Source of the DNA: Prevotella sp. UBA2739
GTDB lineage: Bacteria > Bacteroidota > Bacteroidia > Bacteroidales > Bacteroidaceae
Reading direction: 5' to 3'
Assembly: GCA_002353525.1 (NCBI GenBank)
Contig: DEJV01000002.1
Span: 88,798 to 152,797 of the forward strand
DNA: 64,000 bases
The position numbers and the translations under genes are program-made. Of this stretch, positions 46,072-54,638 are shown piece by piece. The notes under the pieces were generated by a model. It saw only the letters and a program-made list of their open reading frames with translations. It was not told where the DNA came from and did no database searches. Positions within the stretch are counted from its first letter, which is position 1. Each line of letters starts with the position of its first letter.

Positions 46072-46158
46072 CAAAAAATCAACCGCAAATTACGATTTTG
46101 ATTGTTAATCTAATCAAAATCTTCTAAACTCGCAGTTTTTTTGCTAAGATGGAGTAAC

Positions 46159-47589
46159 TTAGTCAAGAGGTGTGGCAGAGCAGGCGTTGGGTGCCCGTAT
46201 GCGAATAGCTCTGGCTAAGGTTGGTGCAATACGGTCGGCTGTGACAGATGTGTTCACCCGTTGGGGCTTCGTTCCGGCTCCGTAGATGATGATGGGGAAC
46301 GATGGTGTGGATGAACGGTACTGATAGGTCTGGTGCACATCCTCATTTTGAATGTTCCATCCTGGTGCAATCTCTATTAGGATGTCGCCACAATTCACCG
46401 TGTTATAGCCATGGTGAATCATTTCTGTATGGCTGTCGGCCGATGCCATCAGGCGACGGATGGTATAGACGTCTCTGACACCAGCGTTCTGTATGAGAAA
46501 CTCTTCGCAGCGGCTGAGAATCTCATTCATGCTCAGCCGTTTCTCCTCCAACAGTTTGTGGTTAAGATATATTTGATTGCCGTAATATCCCTCCACATAA
46601 CGTGCCTGTCCGTAGATGGCACTCAGGTAGACATTCATCAGGTTGGCCGTGCGGTTGATGTAAAATGTGCCTGTGGGAATACGGTATTTACCATATTCGC
46701 TATTGTCATCAAGCGTATATGGCGTGGCAGTCACCACAAACAACACATTGTCTTTGCCAACCCTGCTTTCAATCGTTTTGAGCAGTCTTGCCAAATCTGT
46801 ATCAAGACCTTTGTAAATGTCCTGCCGTTTTGTCAGTTTCTCATCAGCACCCGCATAGTAGGTCAGTGCCAGCAGATCGGTTGTGGCATCGATACCCATT
46901 TGGGTTCTATGGACGCATTCAAGTGCCATGTCGGTGACGGCAGTGTTGATGCCACTGGACAATTTATAGCCTGTATATTTGTGAGTTACGGCAAATTCGT
47001 TCAACCATTTTGGTACACTGCGGAAATAGTAGGCCGATGAGCACCAGCTTCCGTTCTGTTCGTCAATCCATAAGGCACCGTCGGCTGCATGCCCTGCCGA
47101 CAGAATGGCAGCATCGCGAAAAGGTGAGATGCCGAAGACAATGGACCTACCTTGTGAGGCGACTTTCATTTCGTCACCCAAGGTTGACGTGAGCAGGTTC
47201 TTCGGAGAACTACTATCGAGCGTGTAGATGCCTGCATGTTGTTTGTCATCGACACACGATATAGGGCGCAGCGATTGCCTGTCAAGCCAATGTGCGGCAG
47301 AGATGCCATGGTAGTGGGGGGAGGTGCCCGACGCCAATGCAGCTACGGCAGATGCTCTGTCGACAGGCGTAAACGGATAATAGGCATCGTTGTACACCTT
47401 TCCCTCGGCAAGCAATTTCCGGAATCCGTCGTTCCCGTAGAGTGGGGCAAACTGTTCCATGAAATCGCTACGTAGTTGGTCTATCGCAATGGTGACAACC
47501 AATCGGGGTATGTTGGCGATGGTTTGAGCTTGGGCCAGTGTGGTGGCCAACGTAGCCAAGATAGCTGTTGATATATATCGGTACCTCAT
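46159..47589 (-). CDS. Alkaline-phosphatase-fold protein with missing metal ligands
   Basis: The 476-residue product (signal peptide ending LAQAQ) belongs to the type I phosphodiesterase/alkaline phosphatase fold: RLVVTIAIDQLRSDFMEQF near the start gives the first metal Asp, and SGTSPHYHGISA and GHAADGALW are recognisable. However, the nucleophile region reads FTPVDRASA instead of a Thr-x-x-Gly-His pattern, the usual Asp-x-x-x-His after the third strand reads YAGADEKLTKR, and the usual T-A-D-H-G reads VVTATPYT. Most of the metal site therefore looks lost, suggesting a binding or structural role. The ATG giving MRYRYISTAILATL overlaps the upstream Lnb-like stop codon as ATGA, which implies translational coupling. 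secA is the next gene on this strand. Confidence 0.82.
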   Translation of the reverse strand: MRYRYISTAILATLATTLAQAQTIANIPRLVVTIAIDQLRSDFMEQFAPLYGNDGFRKLLAEGKVYNDAYYPFTPVDRASAVAALASGTSPHYHGISAAHWLDRQSLRPISCVDDKQHAGIYTLDSSSPKNLLTSTLGDEMKVASQGRSIVFGISPFRDAAILSAGHAADGALWIDEQNGSWCSSAYYFRSVPKWLNEFAVTHKYTGYKLSSGINTAVTDMALECVHRTQMGIDATTDLLALTYYAGADEKLTKRQDIYKGLDTDLARLLKTIESRVGKDNVLFVVTATPYTLDDNSEYGKYRIPTGTFYINRTANLMNVYLSAIYGQARYVEGYYGNQIYLNHKLLEEKRLSMNEILSRCEEFLIQNAGVRDVYTIRRLMASADSHTEMIHHGYNTVNCGDILIEIAPGWNIQNEDVHQTYQYRSSTPSFPIIIYGAGTKPQRVNTSVTADRIAPTLARAIRIRAPNACSATPLD

Positions 47590-48824
47590 TGTTTTGCTTT
47601 GTAATATGTTAAATGGGTGCAACACCTAATGAGCAAAGAGCATGCCACAAGCATCATGCCCTCAGCATAATGCTGGACAACAGTTCCACAGAAGAACAGC
47701 AGCAGAAGAATGGTCCAATAGAACCACCAACGGTCGTTTTGATGACTGCGTATGCGTCTGACGGCTCTCCATGCAAAGAAAAGTGGAAGCGGATTGAAGG
47801 CCAGTAACTGTAGGTTGAAGCTTACAGTGGGATGCTGTGAAAAGATCATAACAAATAAGATGCATCCCGCTAGACCGCTAAGCAGCATCAGTGAGAGATC
47901 GTAACCCCAGAAATGCTTCTTCGTGAAATACTCGAGTAAAGTAACGGAAATAGTTAATAATAAGAGCAGAATAGCACATGTACGAGGCCGTAATGGGAAT
48001 TCTTCGGTAATGGTTTGACTAAATGCCGGAACGATAGTGATGGTTTCTTTTACTAGTTTCCATTGATGATTGTCTTTCTTGACAATTGCAGTGGAAAAAT
48101 CAGCCATGAGATGGTCGGGAAGAAACTGTTGTTCGCTCACGGTGGTAGACATGTCGGCCTTTACTCCAAGCAAGATGTCGTTGCCAAAACGTGCCCAGGG
48201 ATGATCCTCGTTGTAGGCATGTATCATGTCACGGAACGATGGACCACTGTCTTGTCGTTCGTATTGTACGTATGGTTTTAGTTTACCCAACACCCTGTCA
48301 CGTGCTCTGGTAGTACAGTTGTCGTAAAAATAGTTGTAGCGGTACTCTCGGTTCTCAGGCAGATAGTTCCGCTCGATAGCCTCAGCTATCTCGAGTTTTG
48401 TTTCTGCTGGAATATCGAGCACCTGCTCAGTAATGCCTCTTTGCTCATAGGCATAAGCGGCACAGAAATCATCGAAAGGCTGTACTCCCATCTCATAATC
48501 GGTAAGTCCGAAAACAAAACGAAGAATAAAATAAGGCTTGCTAAAGCTGAACATGCCATAGTTCACCGCCACGTCAATGCCCCGGTCACGATTGATGTAA
48601 TGGATGGCTGTATGACCGTAAAGGCTGTACACCTCTTGCGATGGCTGACAAGTGAGCAGTCCCAGATGAATGGTAGAATCGGCATGTTGCAGGTATTCTG
48701 TCCTCATGTCGTTCGATGCAAATAGGCTCATGCTGCAGCCAAAAACAAGCAGCAGTATGGCAAAAATGTGGGTAAGAATGCTTTTAAAACGTTTCACGAT
48801 GCAAAAATAACTTATATTATTCAT
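47586..48824 (-). CDS. lnb: DUF4105 membrane protein, Lnb-like lipoprotein N-acyltransferase
   Basis: The N-terminal periplasmic region is of the DUF4105 type and the C-terminus has about five transmembrane helices (from TCAILLLLLTISVTLLEYF on). From memory, this architecture is that of Lnb, the Bacteroides enzyme that adds the third acyl chain to lipoproteins in place of Lnt. Conserved-looking residues are the His in YSLYGHTAIH (about residue 71) and the Cys in YNYFYDNCTTRARD (about residue 170), candidates for an acyl-enzyme site. The start is uncertain: the ATG used here gives 412 residues, but a strong TAnnTTTG element lies just inside it, and a GTG at 48797 would give a tidier signal sequence (KRFKSILTHIFAILLLVFG). 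Confidence 0.78.
   Translation of the reverse strand: MNNISYFCIVKRFKSILTHIFAILLLVFGCSMSLFASNDMRTEYLQHADSTIHLGLLTCQPSQEVYSLYGHTAIHYINRDRGIDVAVNYGMFSFSKPYFILRFVFGLTDYEMGVQPFDDFCAAYAYEQRGITEQVLDIPAETKLEIAEAIERNYLPENREYRYNYFYDNCTTRARDRVLGKLKPYVQYERQDSGPSFRDMIHAYNEDHPWARFGNDILLGVKADMSTTVSEQQFLPDHLMADFSTAIVKKDNHQWKLVKETITIVPAFSQTITEEFPLRPRTCAILLLLLTISVTLLEYFTKKHFWGYDLSLMLLSGLAGCILFVMIFSQHPTVSFNLQLLAFNPLPLFFAWRAVRRIRSHQNDRWWFYWTILLLLFFCGTVVQHYAEGMMLVACSLLIRCCTHLTYYKAKQ
48802..48809 (-). promoter_or_regulatory. -7 promoter element at the start of the Lnb-like gene
   Basis: On the minus strand this reads TATTTTTG followed by CA, identical to the element before PL9. It lies downstream of the ATG at 48824 and only a few bases before a GTG at 48797, so if used the message would be leaderless or nearly so. 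Confidence 0.5.
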
Positions 48825-48854
48825 ATTACGTGCCTTTATTTCGATTTTTTTCAA

Positions 48855-48862
48855 TAAATTTG
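48855..48862 (+). promoter_or_regulatory. -7 promoter element for the outer-membrane protein gene
   Basis: TAAATTTG followed by CA matches TAnnTTTG, 54 nt before the start codon of the plus-strand outer-membrane protein. It is divergent from the Lnb-like promoter element. Confidence 0.6.
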
Positions 48863-48915
48863 CACCCCGAAAGGTGAAATGAGCCTTTTCATGTAGACAT
48901 TATTAATATAATTAG

Positions 48916-50220
48916 ATGAATAGAAGATTAGCAAGTGCTCTCCTCGGAGTAGCCGTCGCATCTGCAACATTTGCCCAAAGCGGCACAAATTCGCCTTACA
49001 GTCAATACGGTATGGGATTGCTGAGTGATCAGACCAGCGGTTTCAACCGTGGCATGAATGGTCTTGCCATTGGTTTTCGCGAGTCGAACCAGGTGAACTA
49101 TCTTAATCCTGCGTCGTATTCGTCGGTAGACTCATTGTCATTTATTTTCGATATGGGACTGTCGGGACAAATTACAAACTTCAAGGAAAACGGCATTCGC
49201 AAGAATGCGCAAAACGGTAATTTTGAGTATGCAGTGGCCGTGTTCCGTCTCATGCGTCATGTGGGTATGAGTTTTGGTGTGGTGCCATTTACGAATGTAG
49301 GATACAATTATTCTCATACCGGCTATGTGGATGAGTCGAACACCACTACATTTACGAATACTTACAGTGGCTCTGGTGGTCTTCATCAGGCTTATGTCGG
49401 CATAGGAGCCCAGTTGTTCAAGGGATTCTCTGTGGGTGGAAACATTTCTTATCTGTGGGGCGACATCTCTCGTACTATCAGTAATACCTATTCAGATGCT
49501 TATATCAACTCCATGACCAAAAGCTATTCGGCTGATGTGCGTAACTACAAATTGGATTTTGGAGTTCAGTATAGTGCCAAGATGGGCAAGAAAGATGTGT
49601 TGACAGTAGGTGCTACCTATGGACTCGGACATAAGTTGAATGCTGATGCTACTTGCGATGTAACATCGCAAAACACCCAGACAGGTGTGGCCCTGCCAAC
49701 ATCCTATGTGATTGCCAATGCACTTGAGATTCCCCATATGTTTGGTGTCGGTATCTCGGTCAATCATGATAATCGTCTGAAGATTGGAGCCGATTATAGT
49801 TTGCAGAAGTGGGGCGATGTGAGTTTCCCAACTTATGTGGTTGAGAATAATGCCGCAAAATATACCTTGAATAGTGATTATTTCAAAAACCGGCATAAAG
49901 CAACTATTGGAGGCGAATGGAGCAAAAATCCATTAAGCCGCCGTTGGATAGATCGTGTGAAGGTGCGCGCTGGAGCTTCTTATGCTACCCCTTACTTGAA
50001 AGTCAATGGGCAGGACGGTCCTCATGAAATCAGCGTCAGTGCCGGCTTCGGACTACCTCTTTCAAACAACATCAACAGTTATATGGTGCGCCCCATATTG
50101 AACATCAGCGGTCAGTGGGTACGTCAGAGTGCCGATGGATTGTTGCGCGAGAACACATTCCGCATCAACATCGGACTGACTTTCAACGAGCGTTGGTTTG
50201 CTAAGTGGAAAGTTGACTGA
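48916..50220 (+). CDS. Predicted outer-membrane beta-barrel protein
   Basis: The 434-residue product has a signal peptide ending TFAQ, then SGTNSPYSQYGMGLL, a start typical of a conserved Bacteroidetes barrel family near lptC. Alternating hydrophobic beta strands run to the end, e.g. VGMSFGVVPFTNVGYNYSHTG and VLTVGATYGLGHKLN, and the last segment is FRINIGLTFNERWFAKWKV. It resembles FadL/OmpP1-type channels in layout, but the cargo is unknown. It is the first gene of a plus-strand row with lptC and the CorC-type gene. Confidence 0.8.
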   Translation: MNRRLASALLGVAVASATFAQSGTNSPYSQYGMGLLSDQTSGFNRGMNGLAIGFRESNQVNYLNPASYSSVDSLSFIFDMGLSGQITNFKENGIRKNAQNGNFEYAVAVFRLMRHVGMSFGVVPFTNVGYNYSHTGYVDESNTTTFTNTYSGSGGLHQAYVGIGAQLFKGFSVGGNISYLWGDISRTISNTYSDAYINSMTKSYSADVRNYKLDFGVQYSAKMGKKDVLTVGATYGLGHKLNADATCDVTSQNTQTGVALPTSYVIANALEIPHMFGVGISVNHDNRLKIGADYSLQKWGDVSFPTYVVENNAAKYTLNSDYFKNRHKATIGGEWSKNPLSRRWIDRVKVRAGASYATPYLKVNGQDGPHEISVSAGFGLPLSNNINSYMVRPILNISGQWVRQSADGLLRENTFRINIGLTFNERWFAKWKVD

Positions 50221-50272
50221 TAAAGTGAGTCACACCATGAGCATGATAATTGATAGTTAGACGTTTTGAACT

Positions 50273-50932
50273 TTGAGAGATTTGAGATATTTGGTTTCTT
50301 TTTTTTCCAGTCTCTTGCTGTTGTCGTTTGTGACAGGCTGCGAGGAAAGCGTTGAGCACACGGCGCCTGCCATCCTTGAGCGCGATTCTGCCTCAATGAT
50401 GACCACATGGGGCGTGAACACACTCATTAGCGACTCGGGCGTAATGCGTTATCGCATTGTGACCGAGAAGTGGGAAGTGAACACGGTGCGCAACCCGTCG
50501 CGTTGGATTTTTGAGAAAGGATTGTTCCTGGAACAGTTTGATGAGACCTTTCACGTTGAAGCCTATATTCAATGTGACACAGCTTTCTATTATGACCAGC
50601 AACGGCTTTGGCATCTGAAGAGCCGTGTCCGCGTGCGTACAAAAGACGGGCTGCGCTTCTCCAGCGAAGAACTGTATTGGGATCAGATGCGACACGAGAT
50701 GTATTCCAATCGTTTCTCGCACCTCATTACTCCCCAACGTGAGATGCAAGGGAGCTATTTCCGGTCTGACGAGCGTATGACACGCTATATGGTGAGCAAT
50801 TCGAAAGGATCGTTCGTCAAGAGCGACATGGAAAACAGTGGTGATACCATTATCCATGCTCCTGATTCGGTGAAGGCGGCCAAACGTCCTCAGACAACGT
50901 CAAAGCGAAAGACAAAAATGATAACACCATGA
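50273..50932 (+). CDS. lptC: LPS export component LptC
   Basis: LptC helps bridge lipopolysaccharide from the inner-membrane LptBFG extractor to LptA. The 219-residue product has a lipoprotein-like signal (LRYLVSFFSSLLLLSFVTGC) and an OstA-like beta-jellyroll from about residue 50 (VMRYRIVTEKWEV, FVKSD late). No in-frame ATG exists before codon 42, and an in-frame stop lies just upstream, so translation must begin at a TTG: at 50273, or at 50282 or 50291. The 3' end overlaps the next gene start as ATGA, implying coupling. Confidence 0.82.
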   Translation: MRDLRYLVSFFSSLLLLSFVTGCEESVEHTAPAILERDSASMMTTWGVNTLISDSGVMRYRIVTEKWEVNTVRNPSRWIFEKGLFLEQFDETFHVEAYIQCDTAFYYDQQRLWHLKSRVRVRTKDGLRFSSEELYWDQMRHEMYSNRFSHLITPQREMQGSYFRSDERMTRYMVSNSKGSFVKSDMENSGDTIIHAPDSVKAAKRPQTTSKRKTKMITP

Positions 50933-52236
50933 ACGAAATAGACCTACCGATTATTATCAGTCTGCTGGTGACCATGGTCTTCTCAGCATTTTTCTCTGGC
51001 ATGGAGATTGCCTTTGTTTCGAGCAATCGGATGCTGGCGGAAATGGACCGTGACCACCGTAATGGACTATCGCAGAGGGCATTGGATGTGTTTTATAAGC
51101 ATCCTAATAACTTTGTGAGTACCATGCTTGTGGGCAATAATATCGCACTTGTCATCTATGGTATTCTTTTTGCTCGAATCTTTGATGCCACGCTCTTTGC
51201 GGGTTTGAGCGACGGTGCCCGCGTTACAGCCGACACGTTGCTTTCTACGCTGGTGGTGCTCTTTACAGGTGAGTTTTTGCCCAAGACACTCTTCAAAAAC
51301 AGTCCCAACTCCTTGTTGGCATTCTTTGCGGTGCCGGCATGGATATGCTATGTTGTGCTGTGGCCCATCAGTCGATTCTCTACATTCCTATCACGTGTCT
51401 TTATGCGGCTGGTAGGTATTAAAATTGAAAAAGAAGAAGGTGATGAGGCTTTCTCGAAAGTAGACCTTGACTATCTGGTGCAGACGAGCATTGACAATGC
51501 CCGCGACGATGAGAAAATCGACGATGAGGTGAAAATCTTCCAAAATGCGCTGGATTTCTCAGAGCTGAAGGTACGCGACTGCATGAAGCCACGTACAGAA
51601 ATAGATGCTGTTGAGGATATTGCTGAACTGGCAGAACTGAAAGCACGCTTTGTGGAAAGTGGCCACTCGAAAATCATCGTGTTCCATGATGACATTGACC
51701 ATATCACAGGCTATGTCCACTCATCCGATTTGTTTAAGATGGCTGGTAAAACCAGCGATACGCAGTTGCTCCACGAAAGTCAGCTGATGGTACGTAAGAT
51801 GCCTTTTGTGCCTGAGACCATGACAGCACGTAAATTGATGCATATTTTCCTTCAGCAGAAGAAGAGCCTGGCAGTTGTTGTCGATGAGTTTGGCGGTACG
51901 AGTGGTATTGTATCGCTTGAAGATATTGTGGAGGAGATTTTCGGTGACATAGAAGACGAGCACGACAATTCCAACCTTGTCAGCAAGATGCTTCCAGATG
52001 GCGATTATCTGCTGTCGGCCCGCTTGGAAATAGACAAGGTGAACGAGCGTTTCAATCTTGATCTTCCTGAGAGCGATGAGTATATGACCGTAGGCGGACT
52101 CATCCTTCATGAGTATCAAAGTTTCCCGAAACTCAATGAGGTGGTACGTGTGGCAAATCGCTTTGAGTTCCGTATTATTAAGAACACAATGACAAAAATA
52201 GAGCTCGTAAGGCTAAAAGTGCTCGATGAAAAGTAA
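50929..52236 (+). CDS. CNNM/CorC-type membrane protein (DUF21, CBS pair, CorC domain)
   Basis: The 435-residue product has an N-terminal DUF21 domain with about four membrane segments (PIIISLLVTMVFSAFFSGME first), two CBS domains (MKPRTEIDAVE; GTSGIVSLEDIVEEIFGDI) and a C-terminal CorC/HlyC transporter-associated domain (LPDGDYLLSARLEI to the end). Such proteins are linked to divalent cation (Mg2+/Co2+) efflux or homeostasis; the gliding-motility protein GldE of flavobacteria is a relative. Its ATG overlaps the lptC stop codon. Confidence 0.9.
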   Translation: MNEIDLPIIISLLVTMVFSAFFSGMEIAFVSSNRMLAEMDRDHRNGLSQRALDVFYKHPNNFVSTMLVGNNIALVIYGILFARIFDATLFAGLSDGARVTADTLLSTLVVLFTGEFLPKTLFKNSPNSLLAFFAVPAWICYVVLWPISRFSTFLSRVFMRLVGIKIEKEEGDEAFSKVDLDYLVQTSIDNARDDEKIDDEVKIFQNALDFSELKVRDCMKPRTEIDAVEDIAELAELKARFVESGHSKIIVFHDDIDHITGYVHSSDLFKMAGKTSDTQLLHESQLMVRKMPFVPETMTARKLMHIFLQQKKSLAVVVDEFGGTSGIVSLEDIVEEIFGDIEDEHDNSNLVSKMLPDGDYLLSARLEIDKVNERFNLDLPESDEYMTVGGLILHEYQSFPKLNEVVRVANRFEFRIIKNTMTKIELVRLKVLDEK

Positions 52237-52275
52237 TTTCTAAGAGAAAAATTCCTTTATTTCATAAAATTGTAG

Positions 52276-52283
52276 TAATTTTG
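52276..52283 (+). promoter_or_regulatory. -7 promoter element for the prolyl isomerase gene
   Basis: TAATTTTG followed by CA matches TAnnTTTG and lies 72 nt before the start codon. Confidence 0.55.
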
Positions 52284-52354
52284 CAGGCAATTGTGAAAAA
52301 ACGAGATAGTTAGATCAAAGAATAAAAACAACAAAATAAAAAACAAAAACAAAA

Positions 52355-54502
52355 ATGGCAGCATTAGGAAAAATCAGAAGCAAAGGCGCCTTGCTCATTG
52401 GTATCATTGGCTTGGGTCTTTTTGCATTCATCGCCGAAGAGGCTGTTCGTTCATGCGAGTCAAGCCGTAACAATCAGCGCCAGCAGATTGGCGAAGTGCT
52501 GGGCGAGAAAATTGATGTACAAAACTTTCAGAAACTGATTGATGAGTACACTGATGTCATGAAGATGACACAAGGTCGTGACAACCTGACGGATCAGGAG
52601 ATGAACCAGGTGAAAGACATGGTCTGGAACCAGTATGTTCAGAACAAGCTTATTGCTGATGAGGCAAACAAACTTGGTCTCACTGTGACGGATGGAGAAA
52701 TGGAGAGCATTTTGAAGCAGGGTACTAACCCCATGCTGATGCAGACTCCTTTCGTTAACCAGCAGACAGGCCGTTTCGACGCAGAGCAGCTCAAGCAGTT
52801 CTTGGCTCAGTATAAGAACGTGAAGAATACGAACCCGCAGGCCGCTGAGCAGTACACACAGATTTACAACTATTGGACATTCGTTGAAAAGAATCTCCGT
52901 CAGCAGTTGCTCGCTCAGAAATACCAGAGCTTGCTCTCTCACTGTCTGATTTCCAACCCTGTTTCGGCTAAGGCCGCTTATCAGGCTCAGACAGAGGAAA
53001 GCAGTATTCAGCTTGCCGCCTTCCCCTACAGCGATATTAAGGATGACGCTGTGAAGGTGAGCGATGCCGATATCAAGGCAAAGTTTGATGAGATGAAAGA
53101 CCGTTTCAAGCAGTATGAAGAGACACGCGACATTAAGTATGTTGACTTGCAGGTTAAAGCTTCAGCCAACGACCGTGCAGCCTTGTTGAAGACTGTCACA
53201 GAGCAGGCTGCTCAACTTGCTCAAGCTGCTGATCCTTCAGAAATCGTTCGCAAGAGCGGTTCGCTGGTGAGCTATCTCGGACTCCCTGTTACCAAGGCTG
53301 CATTCCCCTTCGACATTGCACAGAAGATTGACTCTATGGCAGTGGGACAGACTTCTGCTGTGAAAGAGAACACTCAGGACAATACCTTCAATGTGATTAA
53401 GCTTATCTCTAAGGCTCAGTTGCCCGATTCTGTACAGTTCAGAGCTATTCAGGTGGGTGGCGCTACTATCGAAGAGGCACACAAACGCGCAGACAGTATC
53501 TATACCGCACTTCAGGGTGGTGCTGACTTTGCTGCTATTGCTAAGGTGTATGGACAGACCGGCACAGAGAATTGGCTTACCTCTGCTCAGTATCAGAATT
53601 CTCCTTCTATCGACAAGGATACAAAGACCTATCTTGAGGCACTCACCAATATGGGTGTGAAGGAAATGCGCAATATCCAGATGACCAGCGGTAACATCAT
53701 CGTTCAGGTGCTCGACCGTAAGGCTATGACGACGAAGTATGTCGCAGCTGTTATCAAGAAAACCATCGACTTCTCGAAAGATACTTATTCAGCTGCTTAC
53801 AACAAGTTCTCACAGTTTGTCAGCGAGAGCCAGAATCTGGAGCAGCTTGAGAAGAACGCTCAGAAATACGGATTTAAAGTTCAGGAGCGTCCTGGTATGC
53901 GCAATTCAGAGCACTATGTGGCAGGTATCCCTGCTACACGTGATGCACTGAAGTGGATTTTCGAAGAGGCTAAGGAAGGCGGTATTTCACCGCTCTACGA
54001 GTGTGGCGAGAATGATCGCATGTTGGTTGTTGCAATGACCAAGGTACATCCTGTTGGTATGCGTTCATACAAAGATGCTCAGGTGAACGAATACTTGAAG
54101 AGCGAGGTGTTGAAAGACAAGAAGGCCGAGCAGATTCTGGCTAAGCTGAAAGGTGTGAACAGCATTGCTGCCGCCAAGCAGAAGGGTGCTAAGATAAGCG
54201 ACGTAGACCAGATTACATTCTCTGCTCCTGTATTCCTTACCGCTACTGGTGCCAGCGAGCCTGCTTTGAGTGGTGCCGTTGCAGCAGTAAAGGCTGGTCA
54301 GTTCAGCAAGAATCCTGTGAAGGGTAATGCCGGCGTTTATCTCTTCCAAGTGAAAAACAAACACCAGCATACCGAGAACAAGTTCGATGCCAAGACGATG
54401 GAACAGCAGCTTCGTCAGAAGGCCATGCAGTATGCTGGCAACTTCATGCAGGAGTTGTTCCTCAATGCCAAGGTTGTTGACAACCGTTACATGTTCTTCT
54501 AA
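52355..54502 (+). CDS. PpiD/SurA-type periplasmic peptidyl-prolyl isomerase
   Basis: This 715-residue membrane-anchored chaperone probably assists folding of exported proteins. A single transmembrane helix near residues 13-30 (LLIGIIGLGLFAFIAEEA) precedes a SurA_N-type helical domain with IDVQNFQKLIDEYTDVMK, a region containing parvulin-like segments (FRAIQVGGATIEEAHKRADS, LQGGADFAAIAKVYG) and a second isomerase-like region near FEEAKEGGISPLYECGEND. The layout matches PpiD homologues of Bacteroidetes. It has its own promoter element, and a convergent terminator follows. Confidence 0.88.
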   Translation: MAALGKIRSKGALLIGIIGLGLFAFIAEEAVRSCESSRNNQRQQIGEVLGEKIDVQNFQKLIDEYTDVMKMTQGRDNLTDQEMNQVKDMVWNQYVQNKLIADEANKLGLTVTDGEMESILKQGTNPMLMQTPFVNQQTGRFDAEQLKQFLAQYKNVKNTNPQAAEQYTQIYNYWTFVEKNLRQQLLAQKYQSLLSHCLISNPVSAKAAYQAQTEESSIQLAAFPYSDIKDDAVKVSDADIKAKFDEMKDRFKQYEETRDIKYVDLQVKASANDRAALLKTVTEQAAQLAQAADPSEIVRKSGSLVSYLGLPVTKAAFPFDIAQKIDSMAVGQTSAVKENTQDNTFNVIKLISKAQLPDSVQFRAIQVGGATIEEAHKRADSIYTALQGGADFAAIAKVYGQTGTENWLTSAQYQNSPSIDKDTKTYLEALTNMGVKEMRNIQMTSGNIIVQVLDRKAMTTKYVAAVIKKTIDFSKDTYSAAYNKFSQFVSESQNLEQLEKNAQKYGFKVQERPGMRNSEHYVAGIPATRDALKWIFEEAKEGGISPLYECGENDRMLVVAMTKVHPVGMRSYKDAQVNEYLKSEVLKDKKAEQILAKLKGVNSIAAAKQKGAKISDVDQITFSAPVFLTATGASEPALSGAVAAVKAGQFSKNPVKGNAGVYLFQVKNKHQHTENKFDAKTMEQQLRQKAMQYAGNFMQELFLNAKVVDNRYMFF

Positions 54503-54532
54503 AGTCTAAGTTTCTCTTATCAGGATAAAACC

Positions 54533-54572
54533 AACGAGGCCTGCAGATGTATCAAAATCTGTAGGCCTCGTT
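54533..54572. terminator. Terminator between the prolyl isomerase and fbp
   Basis: Arms 54533-54548 and 54557-54572 form a 16-bp stem with one G-T pair and an 8-nt loop, followed by ATTTTTATG. It is the terminator of the plus-strand gene and may also serve the minus strand. Confidence 0.85.
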
Positions 54573-54600
54573 ATTTTTATGTCTTTTTTAGAAACGGTGT

Positions 54601-54634
54601 TGCCATAGAAAGAAACGGTGTCCGTTTCATGGCA
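54601..54634. other. Bulged hairpin beyond the fbp stop codon
   Basis: TGCCAT and GAAACGG pair with CCGTTTC and ATGGCA around a 3-nt loop, with a 5-nt bulge. AGAAACGGTGT occurs twice in direct repeat (54590-54600 and 54611-54621). It could be a 3' UTR structure of fbp. Confidence 0.5.
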
Positions 54635-54638
54635 AAGC

